A stretch of DNA of 64,000 nt, taken from Frankia alni ACN14a (lineage in GTDB: Bacteria > Actinomycetota > Actinomycetes > Frankiales > Frankiaceae). This document shows, in pieces, positions 47,704 through 56,124 of this stretch. Every line of letters starts with the position of its first letter. Position 1 is the first letter of the stretch. The position numbers were made by a program, and so were the translations under genes. The DNA lies in the NCBI RefSeq assembly GCF_000058485.1, contig NC_008278.1:6070962-6134961 (forward strand). Reading direction: 5' to 3'. The notes under the pieces are model-generated. The model made no database searches. It worked only from the letters and a program-made list of their open reading frames with translations, and was not told the DNA's origin.

Positions 47704-49793
47704 CGGTCAGACGGCGGTCGGGAGGAGTCGCGTCCGCCCGTCGCCACGGCGGAGCCGCCACCATCCGCGCCGTCACCATCCGCGCTGCCCGCGCCACGCG
47801 AGCTGCCGGCGCTCCGCGAGCCACCGATTCCGGGTGCCCCGCCGGTTCCGAGTGCCCCGCCGGTTCCGGGTGCCCCGCCGGTTCCGGGTGCCCCGCCGGT
47901 TCCGGGTGCCCCGCCGGGACCGGGAGAGCCTTCGGGCCGGCCGCCGGGTGCGCGGCGATCCGCGGGCGGCTTCGTCGCCGACCTGCCGACATCTCCCGGC
48001 CGAGTCTCACTCCGACGGGCACGGGCGCGCCCCGGGACGGCGTAGCCGCCGCGTAGCCCGGCACCGGCCAGGTCGGCGGGGTCGCCGGATTCCGCCGAGG
48101 CGGACGGGTCCGCGTCGATCGGTTCTCGCGCGGCCGGGACGGAGACTGCCCCAGGCCCGCCGTCCCCGGCCGAGCCTCGGATGCCGCCGGTACGACCGGC
48201 CGTGGCAGCAGACGACGACCTTCCCGACGACCTCCCCGCCGCCACGCCCGACGATGACGCGCCCGACGATGACGCGCCCGACGATGACGCGCCCGATGAT
48301 GCTGTTCCCGACGACGACCCGGTCGGCATGGGGGCCCCGAGCGGCCGGGCGGGCCCGACGCCGGCGTCCGGTGCGGGGACTCTGGCCGCCCGCACCGCCG
48401 ATGAGCGGGCGTGCCGGCCCCGCGGTGCGTAGTTGCCGTACTGGCCGAAGTAGTAGGCGTCCGGCCCCTTCGTCGGGACCATGTTCAGCACCGTGCCGAC
48501 CATCCGGGCATCCACCGCGCGCAGCGCCTCGGCGGCGCGGCGAAGCTGCTCGCGGCGGGTCCGGCCGACCCGCGCCACCAGCAGCACCCCCTCGGCCCGG
48601 GTCGCCAGCACCGCCGCGTCGGTCACGGGCAGCAGGGGTGGGGCGTCGATCAGCACGATGTCGAATCGGGCCTGCAGCAGCTGGACGAGGTCGGCCATGC
48701 CCTTGGAGCCCAGCAGCTCGCTGGGGTTCGGGGGGACCGGTCCGGAGGCGAGCACCTCCACCCGGCCCTCCCCCACGCGCCCCTCGCCCCACGGCTGCAG
48801 CACGTCGTCGAGGTCGGCGGCGCCGATGAGGACGGAGGTCAGGCCCGCCGCGGACTCGACGCCGAGATAGTCGCCGAACGACGGCCGGCGCAGGTCGCCC
48901 TCGATCAGGCAGACCCGGGCACCGCCCTGCGCCAGACTGATGGCGAGGTTGCAGATCGTGGTGGTCTTGCCCTCGCCCGGCACGGAGCTGCTGACGAGGA
49001 TCGACCGTGGGCCGGCGTCCACGTCGACGAACTGCAGGTTGGTGCGGAGCTGGCGGAAGGCCTCCGCTCGGGCGGAGTGCGGCCGGGCGTTGGTGATGAG
49101 CGGCCGGCGGACCGCGTCGGCGTCGAAGGCGATCACGGCCAGGTTGGGCAGGTCCGTCGACTCCCGCGCGTCCTCCTCCCCGGAGACGCTGGTGTCCAGG
49201 CGGAAGCGGGTGAACGCCACCGTCACCCCGGCCATCAGCCCCAGCAGCAGACCGAGGGCCAGGTTGCGGGTCGGTTGCGGGGAGACCGGCGAGACCGGCA
49301 GCTTGGCGCGTTCCCAGACGCTCACCCGGACCGACGGCGGTTCGTCGTCCGCGGGCGCCTCGATCTGGGCGACGGCGACGGAGAACGACTCGCCGACCGC
49401 GTCGGCGATCGACTGGGCCCGCCTGGGCACCCGGTCGCGGACGATGGCACGCAGCAGCACGGTGTCCGGAACGGCCTGCGCGGAGATCTGCCCCCGCAGC
49501 GCCTCCGGGGTGGTCTTCAGGTGGAGCCGGTCGATGACGGAGGCCGCCACCCGCTCGCTGGCCACGAGGTTCGCGTACGACTTCACCCGCTGTTGGGAGA
49601 GCAGCCCGCCCTGGTAGGCCGAGGCGGCGCCCTCGGCGTTGTCGGGCGAGGAGACGACCATGGTCACGGACGCGGCATACTCCTTCGTCGCCCGCCAGGT
49701 CGAGGCTGCGGCCAGCAGGCCGCCGAGCACCACGCAGGCCACCATGACCATCCAGCTGCGGCGAAGGACGCGGACATAGTCACGCAGCTCCAC
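47700..49793 (-). CDS. Wzz/chain-length domain fused to bacterial tyrosine kinase (BY-kinase)
   Basis: 697 residues. N-terminal Wzz module: MELRDYVRVLRRSWMVMVAC with the first membrane helix at ~16-36, a periplasmic part, and the second helix NLALGLLLGLMAGVTVAFTR near 177-195. The kinase domain has Walker A SSSVPGEGKTTTICNLA (~270), CLIEGDLRRPSF (A' motif) and Walker B FDIVLIDAPPLLPVTDA. A tyrosine cluster DAYYFGQYGNYAPRG (Y-Y-x-x-x-Y-x-x-Y) follows, the usual autophosphorylation site. It sets polymer length and controls export of surface polysaccharide. Beyond the cluster an unusual tail of over 200 low-complexity residues is encoded by repeats (SSGAS units; 18-bp GTGGAP units around 47836-47915). 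Confidence 0.88.
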   Translation of the reverse strand: MELRDYVRVLRRSWMVMVACVVLGGLLAAASTWRATKEYAASVTMVVSSPDNAEGAASAYQGGLLSQQRVKSYANLVASERVAASVIDRLHLKTTPEALRGQISAQAVPDTVLLRAIVRDRVPRRAQSIADAVGESFSVAVAQIEAPADDEPPSVRVSVWERAKLPVSPVSPQPTRNLALGLLLGLMAGVTVAFTRFRLDTSVSGEEDARESTDLPNLAVIAFDADAVRRPLITNARPHSARAEAFRQLRTNLQFVDVDAGPRSILVSSSVPGEGKTTTICNLAISLAQGGARVCLIEGDLRRPSFGDYLGVESAAGLTSVLIGAADLDDVLQPWGEGRVGEGRVEVLASGPVPPNPSELLGSKGMADLVQLLQARFDIVLIDAPPLLPVTDAAVLATRAEGVLLVARVGRTRREQLRRAAEALRAVDARMVGTVLNMVPTKGPDAYYFGQYGNYAPRGRHARSSAVRAARVPAPDAGVGPARPLGAPMPTGSSSGTASSGASSSGASSSGASSSGVAAGRSSGRSSSAATAGRTGGIRGSAGDGGPGAVSVPAAREPIDADPSASAESGDPADLAGAGLRGGYAVPGRARARRSETRPGDVGRSATKPPADRRAPGGRPEGSPGPGGAPGTGGAPGTGGAPGTGGALGTGGAPGIGGSRSAGSSRGAGSADGDGADGGGSAVATGGRDSSRPPSDR

Positions 49794-49856
49794 TCGTCGA
49801 CCACCCTCCGGAGTCTATGTACCGACCACTCACCGTCATCGAGGACCACCTCAACA

Positions 49857-49900
49857 TACTCGATGAGTAGCGATTATTTTACTCTCAGTCACGCTTACTC
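49857..49900. promoter_or_regulatory. Cluster of TACTC/GAGTA half-sites between the kinase and dehydratase genes
   Basis: In the 116-bp divergent region, TACTC (49857-49861) and GAGTA (49865-49869) form an inverted repeat spaced by GAT. A further TACTC follows at 49880-49884, so GAGTA-N10-TACTC is a second pairing, and another TACTC is at 49896-49900. The stretch GAGTAGCGATTATTTTACTC parallels the palindrome at 45455-45472. It is likely an operator for both divergent transcripts. Confidence 0.5.
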
Positions 49901-49909
49901 TATGGCCTC

Positions 49910-51976
49910 ATGTGGAGACGTAGAGTAGACGGCACGGCCGACCAGCGGCGGACAGCGCACCTCGCGCGGCGCGTCCTGAGGCTCAACCTCCGCCAACGAG
50001 TGGGACTGCAGATCGCCCTGGACAGCGCGGCGATGGTCATCGGCCTCACGTCGGCCCAGCTCGGACGGTTCGACTTCGCCCACGACGCCCTGGCCGACCT
50101 CGGCTTCTGGGTGATCTGCGCCCTGGCGGTCTGCCTGCTCCACTTCTTGGGCACGGCCCTGCACCTCTATCTGGGGCGCTACCGCTTCGGCGGCTTCGAG
50201 GAGGTGCTCGGGCTGCTCGTGGCGGTGCTGTTGACGAACGTCGGCGTGCTCGTCGTCATCGCCGCGTTCGGCTCGCCGCGCCCGATGCCGCTGAGCGTGC
50301 CGCCGCTCGGCGGCGCGGTGACCCTGGTCGTGATGTTCGGCGTGCGTTACCTGTGGCGACTGGTGGAGGAGCAGCTGCGCCGGCCGAACCGGGACAGCGC
50401 CGAGCCGGTGCTGATCTTCGGCGCCGGCGACGGAGCCGAAGGGGTCCTCACGGCGATGATGCGCACCCAGGACAGCCCCTATTACCCCGTCGCCCTGCTG
50501 GACGACGACCCGAACCTGCACAACCTGCGTCTGCTCGGGGTCCGGGTGCTCGGTGGACGGGAGTCGATCGGCCCGGTCGCGGCGGCCACCGGAGCGAGAA
50601 CCCTGCTGGTGGCCATCCCGAGCGCGGACGCCGGACTGCTCCGGGACATCAGCAGAATCGCCGAGAGCGTCGGCCTCACCGTGAAGGTCCTTCCCAAGGT
50701 CGGCGACCTGATCGACGGACGGGTCGGCGTCGGCGACATCCGCGACCTGGACCTCGCCGACCTGCTCGGCCGCCGCCAGGTCCGCACCGACATGGCCGCC
50801 GCCGCCAGCTACCTGGTGGGGCGCCGGGTGCTGGTGACCGGTGCGGGCGGGTCGATCGGCTCCGAGCTGTGCCGGCAGATCGCCGGCTACCGCCCGGCCG
50901 AACTGATCATGCTGGACCGGGACGAGTCCGCGCTGCGGGCGGTGCAGCTGTCGCTCACCGGCCGCGCGATGCTCGACGACGACGCGATCGTGCTCGGCGA
51001 CATCCGCGACCTCGACCTCGTCACCACGCTGTTCATGGAGCGCCGCCCGCAGGTCGTCTTCCACGCCGCGGCCCTCAAACACCTCCCGCTACTCGAACGC
51101 TTCCCCGGGGAGTCGGTGAAGACCAACGTCTGGGGCACGCTGGCGATCCTGCGCACGGCCGTGGCCTGCGGCGTCGAACGGTTGGTGAACATCTCGACGG
51201 ACAAGGCCGCCAACCCGGTCAGCGCGCTGGGCTACTCGAAGCGGATCACCGAACGGCTCACCGCCCACCTGGCCCGGGAGGCCAGCGGGACGCTGGTCAG
51301 CGTGCGGTTCGGCAACGTGCTGGGCAGCAACGGCTCCGTGCTCACCGTCTTCGCCGGCCAGCTCGCCGCCGGTGGCCCGATCACGGTCACCCATCCCGAC
51401 GTCACCCGATACTTCATGACCATCCCCGAGGCCGTGCAGCTCGTGCTGCAGGCCGGCGCGCTCGGCGCTCCCGGGGAGGCCCTCGTCCTCGACATGGGGG
51501 AGCCGGTGCGGATCGCGGACGTCGCCGCGCGGCTCGCGGCGCGCGAGAAGCGGCCGATCGAGATCGTCTACACCGGTCTGGGCCGCGGGGAGAAGCTGCA
51601 CGAGGAGCTGTTCGGCGACGGCGAGACCGACCAGCGCCCGCACCATCCCCTGATCTCGCACGTCGACGTGCCCTCGCTGGACCCGACCCGGGCGCTCGCC
51701 CTCGACCCCTGGGCCCCGCCGGAGCGGGTGCTGGCCGAGCTCGCCGCCCTGGCCCGCGAGGCCGTCCTCGTCCCCGCCACCGCGACTGTCGAGGCCCCGA
51801 CCGCCGCGACCGCTCCGACCGCCCCGACCGCCCCGGCGGCTCCTGTCCTTCCGGCAGACCCGGTCCTCCCGCCAGCCCCGGTCCTCCCGGCGGCCTCCGT
51901 CCTCCCGGCGGGCGGCCTGATTCCCCGCCAGCCGACCGCGGACCGTTCCGACGCGGCCCGGCCCGCCACGCCGTGA
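49910..51976 (+). CDS. Membrane nucleotide-sugar 4,6-dehydratase (FlaA1/CapD/PglF class)
   Basis: 688 residues from ATG 49910. The N-terminal membrane region (~30-150) has four hydrophobic segments, including LGFWVICALAVCLLHFLG and VLGLLVAVLLTNVGVLVVIAAF. A CoA-binding-like Rossmann domain (VLIFGAGDGAEGVL, ~165) precedes the SDR domain with VTGAGGSIGSELCRQIAGY (~305), HAAALKHLPLLE, ISTDKAANPVSALGYSKR and VRFGNVLGSNGSV. The last is the nucleotide-sugar dehydratase signature. The catalytic stretch reads GYSKR where most 4,6-dehydratases have GASKR or GATKR, retaining Tyr and Lys. A Pro/Ala/Thr-rich tail of about 75 residues follows. Likely makes a UDP-4-keto-6-deoxy-HexNAc precursor for surface glycans. 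Divergent from the kinase gene. Confidence 0.88.
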   Translation: MWRRRVDGTADQRRTAHLARRVLRLNLRQRVGLQIALDSAAMVIGLTSAQLGRFDFAHDALADLGFWVICALAVCLLHFLGTALHLYLGRYRFGGFEEVLGLLVAVLLTNVGVLVVIAAFGSPRPMPLSVPPLGGAVTLVVMFGVRYLWRLVEEQLRRPNRDSAEPVLIFGAGDGAEGVLTAMMRTQDSPYYPVALLDDDPNLHNLRLLGVRVLGGRESIGPVAAATGARTLLVAIPSADAGLLRDISRIAESVGLTVKVLPKVGDLIDGRVGVGDIRDLDLADLLGRRQVRTDMAAAASYLVGRRVLVTGAGGSIGSELCRQIAGYRPAELIMLDRDESALRAVQLSLTGRAMLDDDAIVLGDIRDLDLVTTLFMERRPQVVFHAAALKHLPLLERFPGESVKTNVWGTLAILRTAVACGVERLVNISTDKAANPVSALGYSKRITERLTAHLAREASGTLVSVRFGNVLGSNGSVLTVFAGQLAAGGPITVTHPDVTRYFMTIPEAVQLVLQAGALGAPGEALVLDMGEPVRIADVAARLAAREKRPIEIVYTGLGRGEKLHEELFGDGETDQRPHHPLISHVDVPSLDPTRALALDPWAPPERVLAELAALAREAVLVPATATVEAPTAATAPTAPTAPAAPVLPADPVLPPAPVLPAASVLPAGGLIPRQPTADRSDAARPATP

Positions 51977-52013
51977 CCCGGGCGGGCGGCGGCGGGACTC
52001 GGCGGGTGGTGGG

Positions 52014-53003
52014 TCAGAGCCGCTCGGCTGCCGGTGCGCCGGGCACCGCGCCGGTACCGGGGCCGGCGCCCGGTGTGGTGCCGGTGCGGTCGGCGTACCA
52101 GGCGACCGTCGCCTCCAACGAGGCGGCGAGATCCAGGCCGGTCGCGTCGGGGAACAGCCTCCGCATCGTCGTCGCGTCCGCCTGGGAGTCGCGGACGTCG
52201 CCGGTTCGGGGAGCGCTGTGGTGCACGCTGAGGCGGCGCCCGACGATGCGCTCCAGCTCGCCGATCACGGTGAGCAGATCCGTGCGGGTACCGAAGGCGA
52301 TGTTGACCGGCCGCGGGTGGCTCACCCGGCGCACCGCCGCGTCGCACAGCATGCCGGCGACCCCCGCCACGTAGGTGAAGTCCCGGGTCTGGCGGCCGTC
52401 GCCGTGCAGCGTCAGCGGCCGTCCCGCGAGCGCGGCCTCGATGAAGGTGGGGACGACGGCGGCGTAGGCATGCCCCACCGACTGGTACGGGCCGAACACG
52501 TTGAACAGCCGGACGGCGAGCACGGGCAGGCCGAATCCGGCCTGGTAGGCCAGCGCGTATCCCTCCGCGGCGAGCTTCGAGGCCGCGTACGGGCTGCGCG
52601 GCAGGGTGGGCGCGTCCTCCGCGCGGGGCAGCGGCCCCGCCCCGCCGTAGACGGACGACGACGACGCGACGACGACGTGCGTCTCGGCCCGTTGGGCGAC
52701 GTCGAGCACCGTCAGGGTGCCCGTCGCGTTGACCGTGTGGGTGGCCATGGGGTCCAGCAGTGAGCGCTCCACCGACGGCCGGGCGGCCAGGTGCACGATG
52801 CTGCCCGCCCCCGTGCATGCCTCCTCGACCAGGGAGCGGTCGGTGACGCTGCCGATCACCAGCTTCACGGGCAGGCCCGCGAGGTTCGACACCGCTCCCG
52901 TACTGAGATCATCGATCACCACCACCTCGGCCCCGGCGGCGAGCAGCGCTCTGGTCAGGTGGGCACCGATGAAGCCGGCACCGCCCGTCACGACTACCTT
53001 CAC
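52014..53003 (-). CDS. NAD-dependent nucleotide-sugar epimerase/dehydratase (GalE/WbpP-like)
   Basis: 329 residues from GTG 53003, where the protein starts MKVVVTGGAGFIGAHLTRALL, the Rossmann glycine motif. Also seen: VVVIDDLSTGAVSNL (NAD ribose Asp), HLAARPSVERSLLDP, ASSSSVYGG, catalytic SPYAASKLAAEGYALAY (Tyr-x3-Lys), and VRLFNVFGPYQ. These are features of extended SDR epimerases acting on UDP- or GDP-sugars (4-epimerisation or 4,6-dehydration). The exact reaction cannot be read. It ends in a Pro/Gly/Ala-rich tail and lies divergent from the NeuD-like gene, converging on the dehydratase with 37 bp between stops. Member of the surface-polysaccharide block; it could also supply the galactose pathway because no galE sits next to galTK. 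Confidence 0.88.
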   Translation of the reverse strand: MKVVVTGGAGFIGAHLTRALLAAGAEVVVIDDLSTGAVSNLAGLPVKLVIGSVTDRSLVEEACTGAGSIVHLAARPSVERSLLDPMATHTVNATGTLTVLDVAQRAETHVVVASSSSVYGGAGPLPRAEDAPTLPRSPYAASKLAAEGYALAYQAGFGLPVLAVRLFNVFGPYQSVGHAYAAVVPTFIEAALAGRPLTLHGDGRQTRDFTYVAGVAGMLCDAAVRRVSHPRPVNIAFGTRTDLLTVIGELERIVGRRLSVHHSAPRTGDVRDSQADATTMRRLFPDATGLDLAASLEATVAWYADRTGTTPGAGPGTGAVPGAPAAERL

Positions 53004-53121
53004 CGATTCATCACCCTTCGAGTTCAGAAGGATGCCGATAGTAGTAGAGCCGACCCGATCCACGGACCACCCCGCCCGGAGGGGCGGCAACACCGGCCGC
53101 ATGGCTACGTTGAGTGTCAAG

Positions 53122-53150
53122 TTGAACTCATAGAGACACGGGTCTACGGT
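53122..53150 (+). promoter_or_regulatory. Promoter of the NeuD-like gene, probably leaderless
   Basis: TTGAAC (53122-53127), a 17-bp spacer and TACGGT (53145-53150) form a good vegetative promoter; the -10 box ends six bases before the GTG start at 53157, so the transcript should begin at the start codon. Confidence 0.6.
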
Positions 53151-53156
53151 CACCGC

Positions 53157-54047
53157 GTGCCCGACCACTCGCGCTCGCTGGTCATCGTGGGCGCCGGCGG
53201 CCACGGTCGGGAGTTGCTCGACGTGGTCGAGGCGGTCAACGCGGCCGACGGCCGGACCCGCTACGCCTTCCTCGGTTTCCTCGACGACGGTTCGGCCGAC
53301 CCCGACCTCGTCGCCCGCCGCGGCGCGCCCCTGCTCGGTGGGCTGGACATGCTCGGCCGCCTCGACGCCGACTACCTGATCGGCTTCGGCGACGCCGCCG
53401 CCCGCCTGCGCGTCGACCGGTACGCCAGCGTCCACGGCCGGCGTCCGGCGACTCTCGTGCACCCCCGCGCCAGCCTCGGCGGCGACGTCCGGCTCGGGCC
53501 CGGCACCGTGGTCTGCGCGCTGGCCAGCATCACCACGAACGTTCGCACCGGTCGGCACGTGGTGGTCAACGTCGGCGCCAGCGTGGCCCACGACTGCCGC
53601 CTCGGCGACTACGTGACGGTCGCGCCGGGAGCGCGGATCTCCGGCGGGGTCGCGGTCGGCGCCCAGGCGTGGATCGGCGCGCAGGCGAACATCGTCGCCC
53701 GCCGCAACGTCGGCGACCGTGCCGTCATCGGTGCCGGCTCGGTCGTCACCGACGACATCCGCGTCGCCCAGGTCGTCGCGGGCGTGCCCGCCCGGCCGAT
53801 CAACGCCGTCCCCGACCGACCGCGCCCCCTCGACCGACCGTGGCCCCCCGACCGACCACAGCCCCTCGACCGACCACAGCCCCTAGACCAGCCATGGCCC
53901 CCCGACCGGCCACGGCCCCTCGATCGACCGCGCCCCCTCGACCCACCACAGCCCCTCGACCGACCACAGCCCCTCGACCAGCTGAGGCCGCCCGGCGACC
54001 ACACCGGCCGCCCGCCCGGCCAACGCGACGCCCCGGCACCGGGCTGA
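53157..54047 (+). CDS. Sugar O-acyltransferase of the sialic-acid NeuD family
   Basis: 296 residues from GTG 53157. The N-terminal Rossmann-like domain (SLVIVGAGGHGRELLDVVEA, FLGFLDDGS, GGLDMLGRLDADYLIGFGDAAAR) is joined to a left-handed beta-helix of hexapeptide repeats (LVHPRASLGGDVRLGPGTV, VGASVAHDCRLGDYVTVAPGA, ISGGVAVGAQAWIGAQANI, IGAGSVVTDDI, ending VVAGVPARPI). The His of VAHDC is the catalytic base in this family. It acetylates an amino-sugar in capsule or glycan biosynthesis, consistent with the neighbouring dehydratase and epimerase. After residue 222 a tail of about 70 residues consists of PLDRP/PPDRP repeats (DNA repeats 53810-53990), absent from ordinary NeuD proteins. Confidence 0.85.
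   Translation: MPDHSRSLVIVGAGGHGRELLDVVEAVNAADGRTRYAFLGFLDDGSADPDLVARRGAPLLGGLDMLGRLDADYLIGFGDAAARLRVDRYASVHGRRPATLVHPRASLGGDVRLGPGTVVCALASITTNVRTGRHVVVNVGASVAHDCRLGDYVTVAPGARISGGVAVGAQAWIGAQANIVARRNVGDRAVIGAGSVVTDDIRVAQVVAGVPARPINAVPDRPRPLDRPWPPDRPQPLDRPQPLDQPWPPDRPRPLDRPRPLDPPQPLDRPQPLDQLRPPGDHTGRPPGQRDAPAPG
53810..53995 (+). repeat. Tandem Pro/Asp/Arg-coding repeat in the NeuD-like tail
   Basis: Imperfect repeats of CCCCTCGACCGACCACAG and a CCCCCCGACCGACC variant, in multiples of three bases, encode RPLDRP-type text. Nucleotide identity is higher than needed for the protein, indicating slippage expansion. Confidence 0.8.
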
Positions 54048-54207
54048 GCGCGCCTGCCTCGCGGACTGACGGCGCCCCGGCATCCGGAGCACGCCGGGCT
54101 CCCCGTGGGCTGCGAACGCCTCGGCCCCGGGCGGTCCGGGCCGGCCGGCAGCACCGATTCGCCTGTTTCGGCCCGGCGGATGGCACCTGTGGTCCTAGGA
54201 TCGCCTT

Positions 54208-54963
54208 GTGGAGCGTTGGTTCAACCTCGCGGGCTGCGACAACGTACGCGATCTAGGCGGGCTGCCCACCGTCGACGGAGCGGCCACCCGGCACGGCGTG
54301 TTTCTGCGATCCGATTCGGTACAGACGCTGACCGAGGCCGACGTCATCCTGCTGCGGGAGACCTTCGGCCTGCGGACGATCATCGACCTGCGAGCCAGGG
54401 AGGAGGCGGCCCGAGAAGGCCGGGGTCTCCTCGCCGAGCAGCCCATCGACTATCACAACCTGTCGTTCCTGCCCGGTGAGTGGGTGATGCCCGACGACCC
54501 GCGATACCCCGCGATCGTCCGGGACCTCGACTCGGTTGACCGCATCGAGCACTACCTGGACTACCTGCGCCTTGCCGGCCCCGCCGTGGCACAGGCACTG
54601 CGGGTGCTGGCCCAGCCCACCGCGGGCCCCGCGCTGTTCCACTGCGCGGCCGGCAAGGACCGCACCGGCGTCCTCGCGGCCCTGCTGCTGAGCATCGCCG
54701 GGGTCGACCGGGACGCCATCGTCGCCGACTACGCCCAGACCAACGAGCGGATCCACCTGGTCAACGCACGCCTGGCGAAGCGTCCCTCCTACAACCGGCC
54801 GACCGCCCCGCTCACTCCCGACCAGCTCTCCTGCCGTCCGGAGGTCATGCGGGGCTTTCTCGCCGGTGTCGACGCCGGTTGGGGTGGCCCCGCCGCCTGG
54901 GCCATCAAGGAGGGACTCACCGAGTCGGACCTGATCGCGCTACGCCGGACCCTGGTCGCGTAG
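54208..54963 (+). CDS. Tyrosine/serine protein phosphatase (PTP superfamily)
   Basis: 251 residues from GTG 54208. A TAGGAT box ends six bases before the start, with no ribosome site, so a leaderless transcript is likely. The N-terminus WFNLAGCDNVRDLGGLPTVDG is the usual opening of the Y_phosphatase3 family, followed by FLRSDSVQTLTEAD and LRTIIDLRAREEA. The P-loop FHCAAGKDRTGVLAALLL gives the CX5R active site (Cys146, Arg152). It may dephosphorylate the BY-kinase encoded about 5 kb upstream, a common pairing, though such partners are usually low-molecular-weight or PHP phosphatases, and a phosphoinositide-like substrate is also possible. Confidence 0.85.
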   Translation: MERWFNLAGCDNVRDLGGLPTVDGAATRHGVFLRSDSVQTLTEADVILLRETFGLRTIIDLRAREEAAREGRGLLAEQPIDYHNLSFLPGEWVMPDDPRYPAIVRDLDSVDRIEHYLDYLRLAGPAVAQALRVLAQPTAGPALFHCAAGKDRTGVLAALLLSIAGVDRDAIVADYAQTNERIHLVNARLAKRPSYNRPTAPLTPDQLSCRPEVMRGFLAGVDAGWGGPAAWAIKEGLTESDLIALRRTLVA

Positions 54964-54994
54964 TCAGGGCCGGGAACGGCTCGTCCGGAGCGCC

Positions 54995-55567
54995 ATGACC
55001 GACCGGACCCCGCCTACGGCGCCGCCGCCGGACGATGAGCACATGGTCCACCGCGTGCCCCCGAAGGCGGTCCTGGCCGCCCTGCTGGCGGTCGTGCTGG
55101 TGGCGAGCTGCGGCGTCCTGCGGCGGACCCACCGCGTGCCGGACGACCTGGTCCCGGTGTTCCGCTCGGCCGCCACCGCGTACGGCATCCTCACCGCCGC
55201 CCAGCTCGCCGCGCAGGCACGCGTGGAAAGCAAGTTCGACGCGCAGGCGGTGTCGCACGCCGGTGCCCGCGGCATCATGCAGTTCCTGCCGACCACCTGG
55301 GCGGCATTCGGGCTCGACGGCAACAAGGACGGCGTGGCGGATCCGCTGGACCCCCGCGACGCCATCCCGTCGGCCGCGTACTACGAATCGTGGCTCGCCG
55401 AACAGGTGGCGCACCTGCCCGGGGATCGCGTCTCGCTGATCCTCGCCGCCTACAACGCCGGGCCGGACGCCGTGCGCCTCGCGGGCGGCATCCCCGACTT
55501 CGGCGAGACCCGGGCGTACGTGACGAAGGTCCGGGACTGGGCGGACACCTTCTCCGACCAGCTCTGA
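54995..55567 (+). CDS. Lytic transglycosylase (SLT domain), probably membrane-anchored
   Basis: 190 residues from ATG 54995. A hydrophobic segment KAVLAALLAVVLVASCG near 24-40 ends in VASC, which could be a lipobox. The SLT/goose-lysozyme-like domain shows QARVESKFDAQAVSHAGARG (catalytic Glu in V-E-S-K-F), IMQFLPTTWAAFG, DPLDPRDAIPSAAYYESWL and LILAAYNAGPDAVR, the three conserved blocks. It cleaves peptidoglycan glycan strands with formation of 1,6-anhydro ends. Located 31 bp after the phosphatase gene, probably in the same transcript. Confidence 0.9.
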   Translation: MTDRTPPTAPPPDDEHMVHRVPPKAVLAALLAVVLVASCGVLRRTHRVPDDLVPVFRSAATAYGILTAAQLAAQARVESKFDAQAVSHAGARGIMQFLPTTWAAFGLDGNKDGVADPLDPRDAIPSAAYYESWLAEQVAHLPGDRVSLILAAYNAGPDAVRLAGGIPDFGETRAYVTKVRDWADTFSDQL

Positions 55568-55616
55568 CCCAACCTGCTCCGACCCCCAACCTGCTCCGAC
55601 CCCCAACCTGCTCCGA
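55567..55616. repeat. Three tandem copies of a 17-bp unit after the transglycosylase gene
   Basis: ACCCCCAACCTGCTCCG is repeated three times (first copy shorter by two bases) between two convergent genes. The repeat begins at the stop codon; no hairpin terminator is evident. Confidence 0.8.
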
Positions 55617-55649
55617 CCTCCGGCCAGCCCGGACGGACCACCCGATTCC

Positions 55650-55868
55650 TCAGCCCACCCGCAGCCGCTCCCCCGACACCACGACCTCGTCGCCGGGGAC
55701 CAGCTGGCGTCCGCGGCGGCTCTCCACCTCGCCGTTGACCCGCACCATCCCTCCCGCCAACAGCCCCTTCACATCCGACCCGACCCCGACGACGTCGGCG
55801 AGCTTGAGGAACTGGCCCAGCCGGATCGCGTCACCCTGGATGCTCACCTCGCGCATGCCCTCAAGCAT
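55650..55868 (-). CDS. S4-domain RNA-binding protein (YbcJ-like)
   Basis: 72 residues from ATG 55868, with GGGGA about six bases upstream; an ATG four codons later is possible. The whole protein is one S4 domain: IRLGQFLKLADVVGVGSDVKGLLAGGMVRVNGEVESRRGRQLVPGDEV carries the helix-turn and RVNGEVESRRGRQL loop that bind structured RNA. Family members (YbcJ/RqcP-like) associate with ribosomal RNA; the role here is unassigned. Monocistronic and convergent with the transglycosylase gene, with a divergent start toward the FasR-like gene. Confidence 0.85.
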   Translation of the reverse strand: MLEGMREVSIQGDAIRLGQFLKLADVVGVGSDVKGLLAGGMVRVNGEVESRRGRQLVPGDEVVVSGERLRVG

Positions 55869-56124
55869 CGCCGGTCCCCGAAACCGGGCGCGCGGGGCAT
55901 CCCCCGATGCGCCCGCCCCGGTGCAGCCGCCCCGTCGCGCCCGCCCGGTCCGCCGGCCTTGCGCCGGACACGCCGCACAGCGGGCTGCTCGCGGCCGACG
56001 CCCCGCACAGGCACCATCGGGCGTGACCGGCGCGACCGCGAACACACCCGCTCACCCGCGGCACCGGCCCCTCCGGACCATCGTTCGGGAACGACAATCC
56101 ACATCCCGGGCGGAGGGCTGAGGC

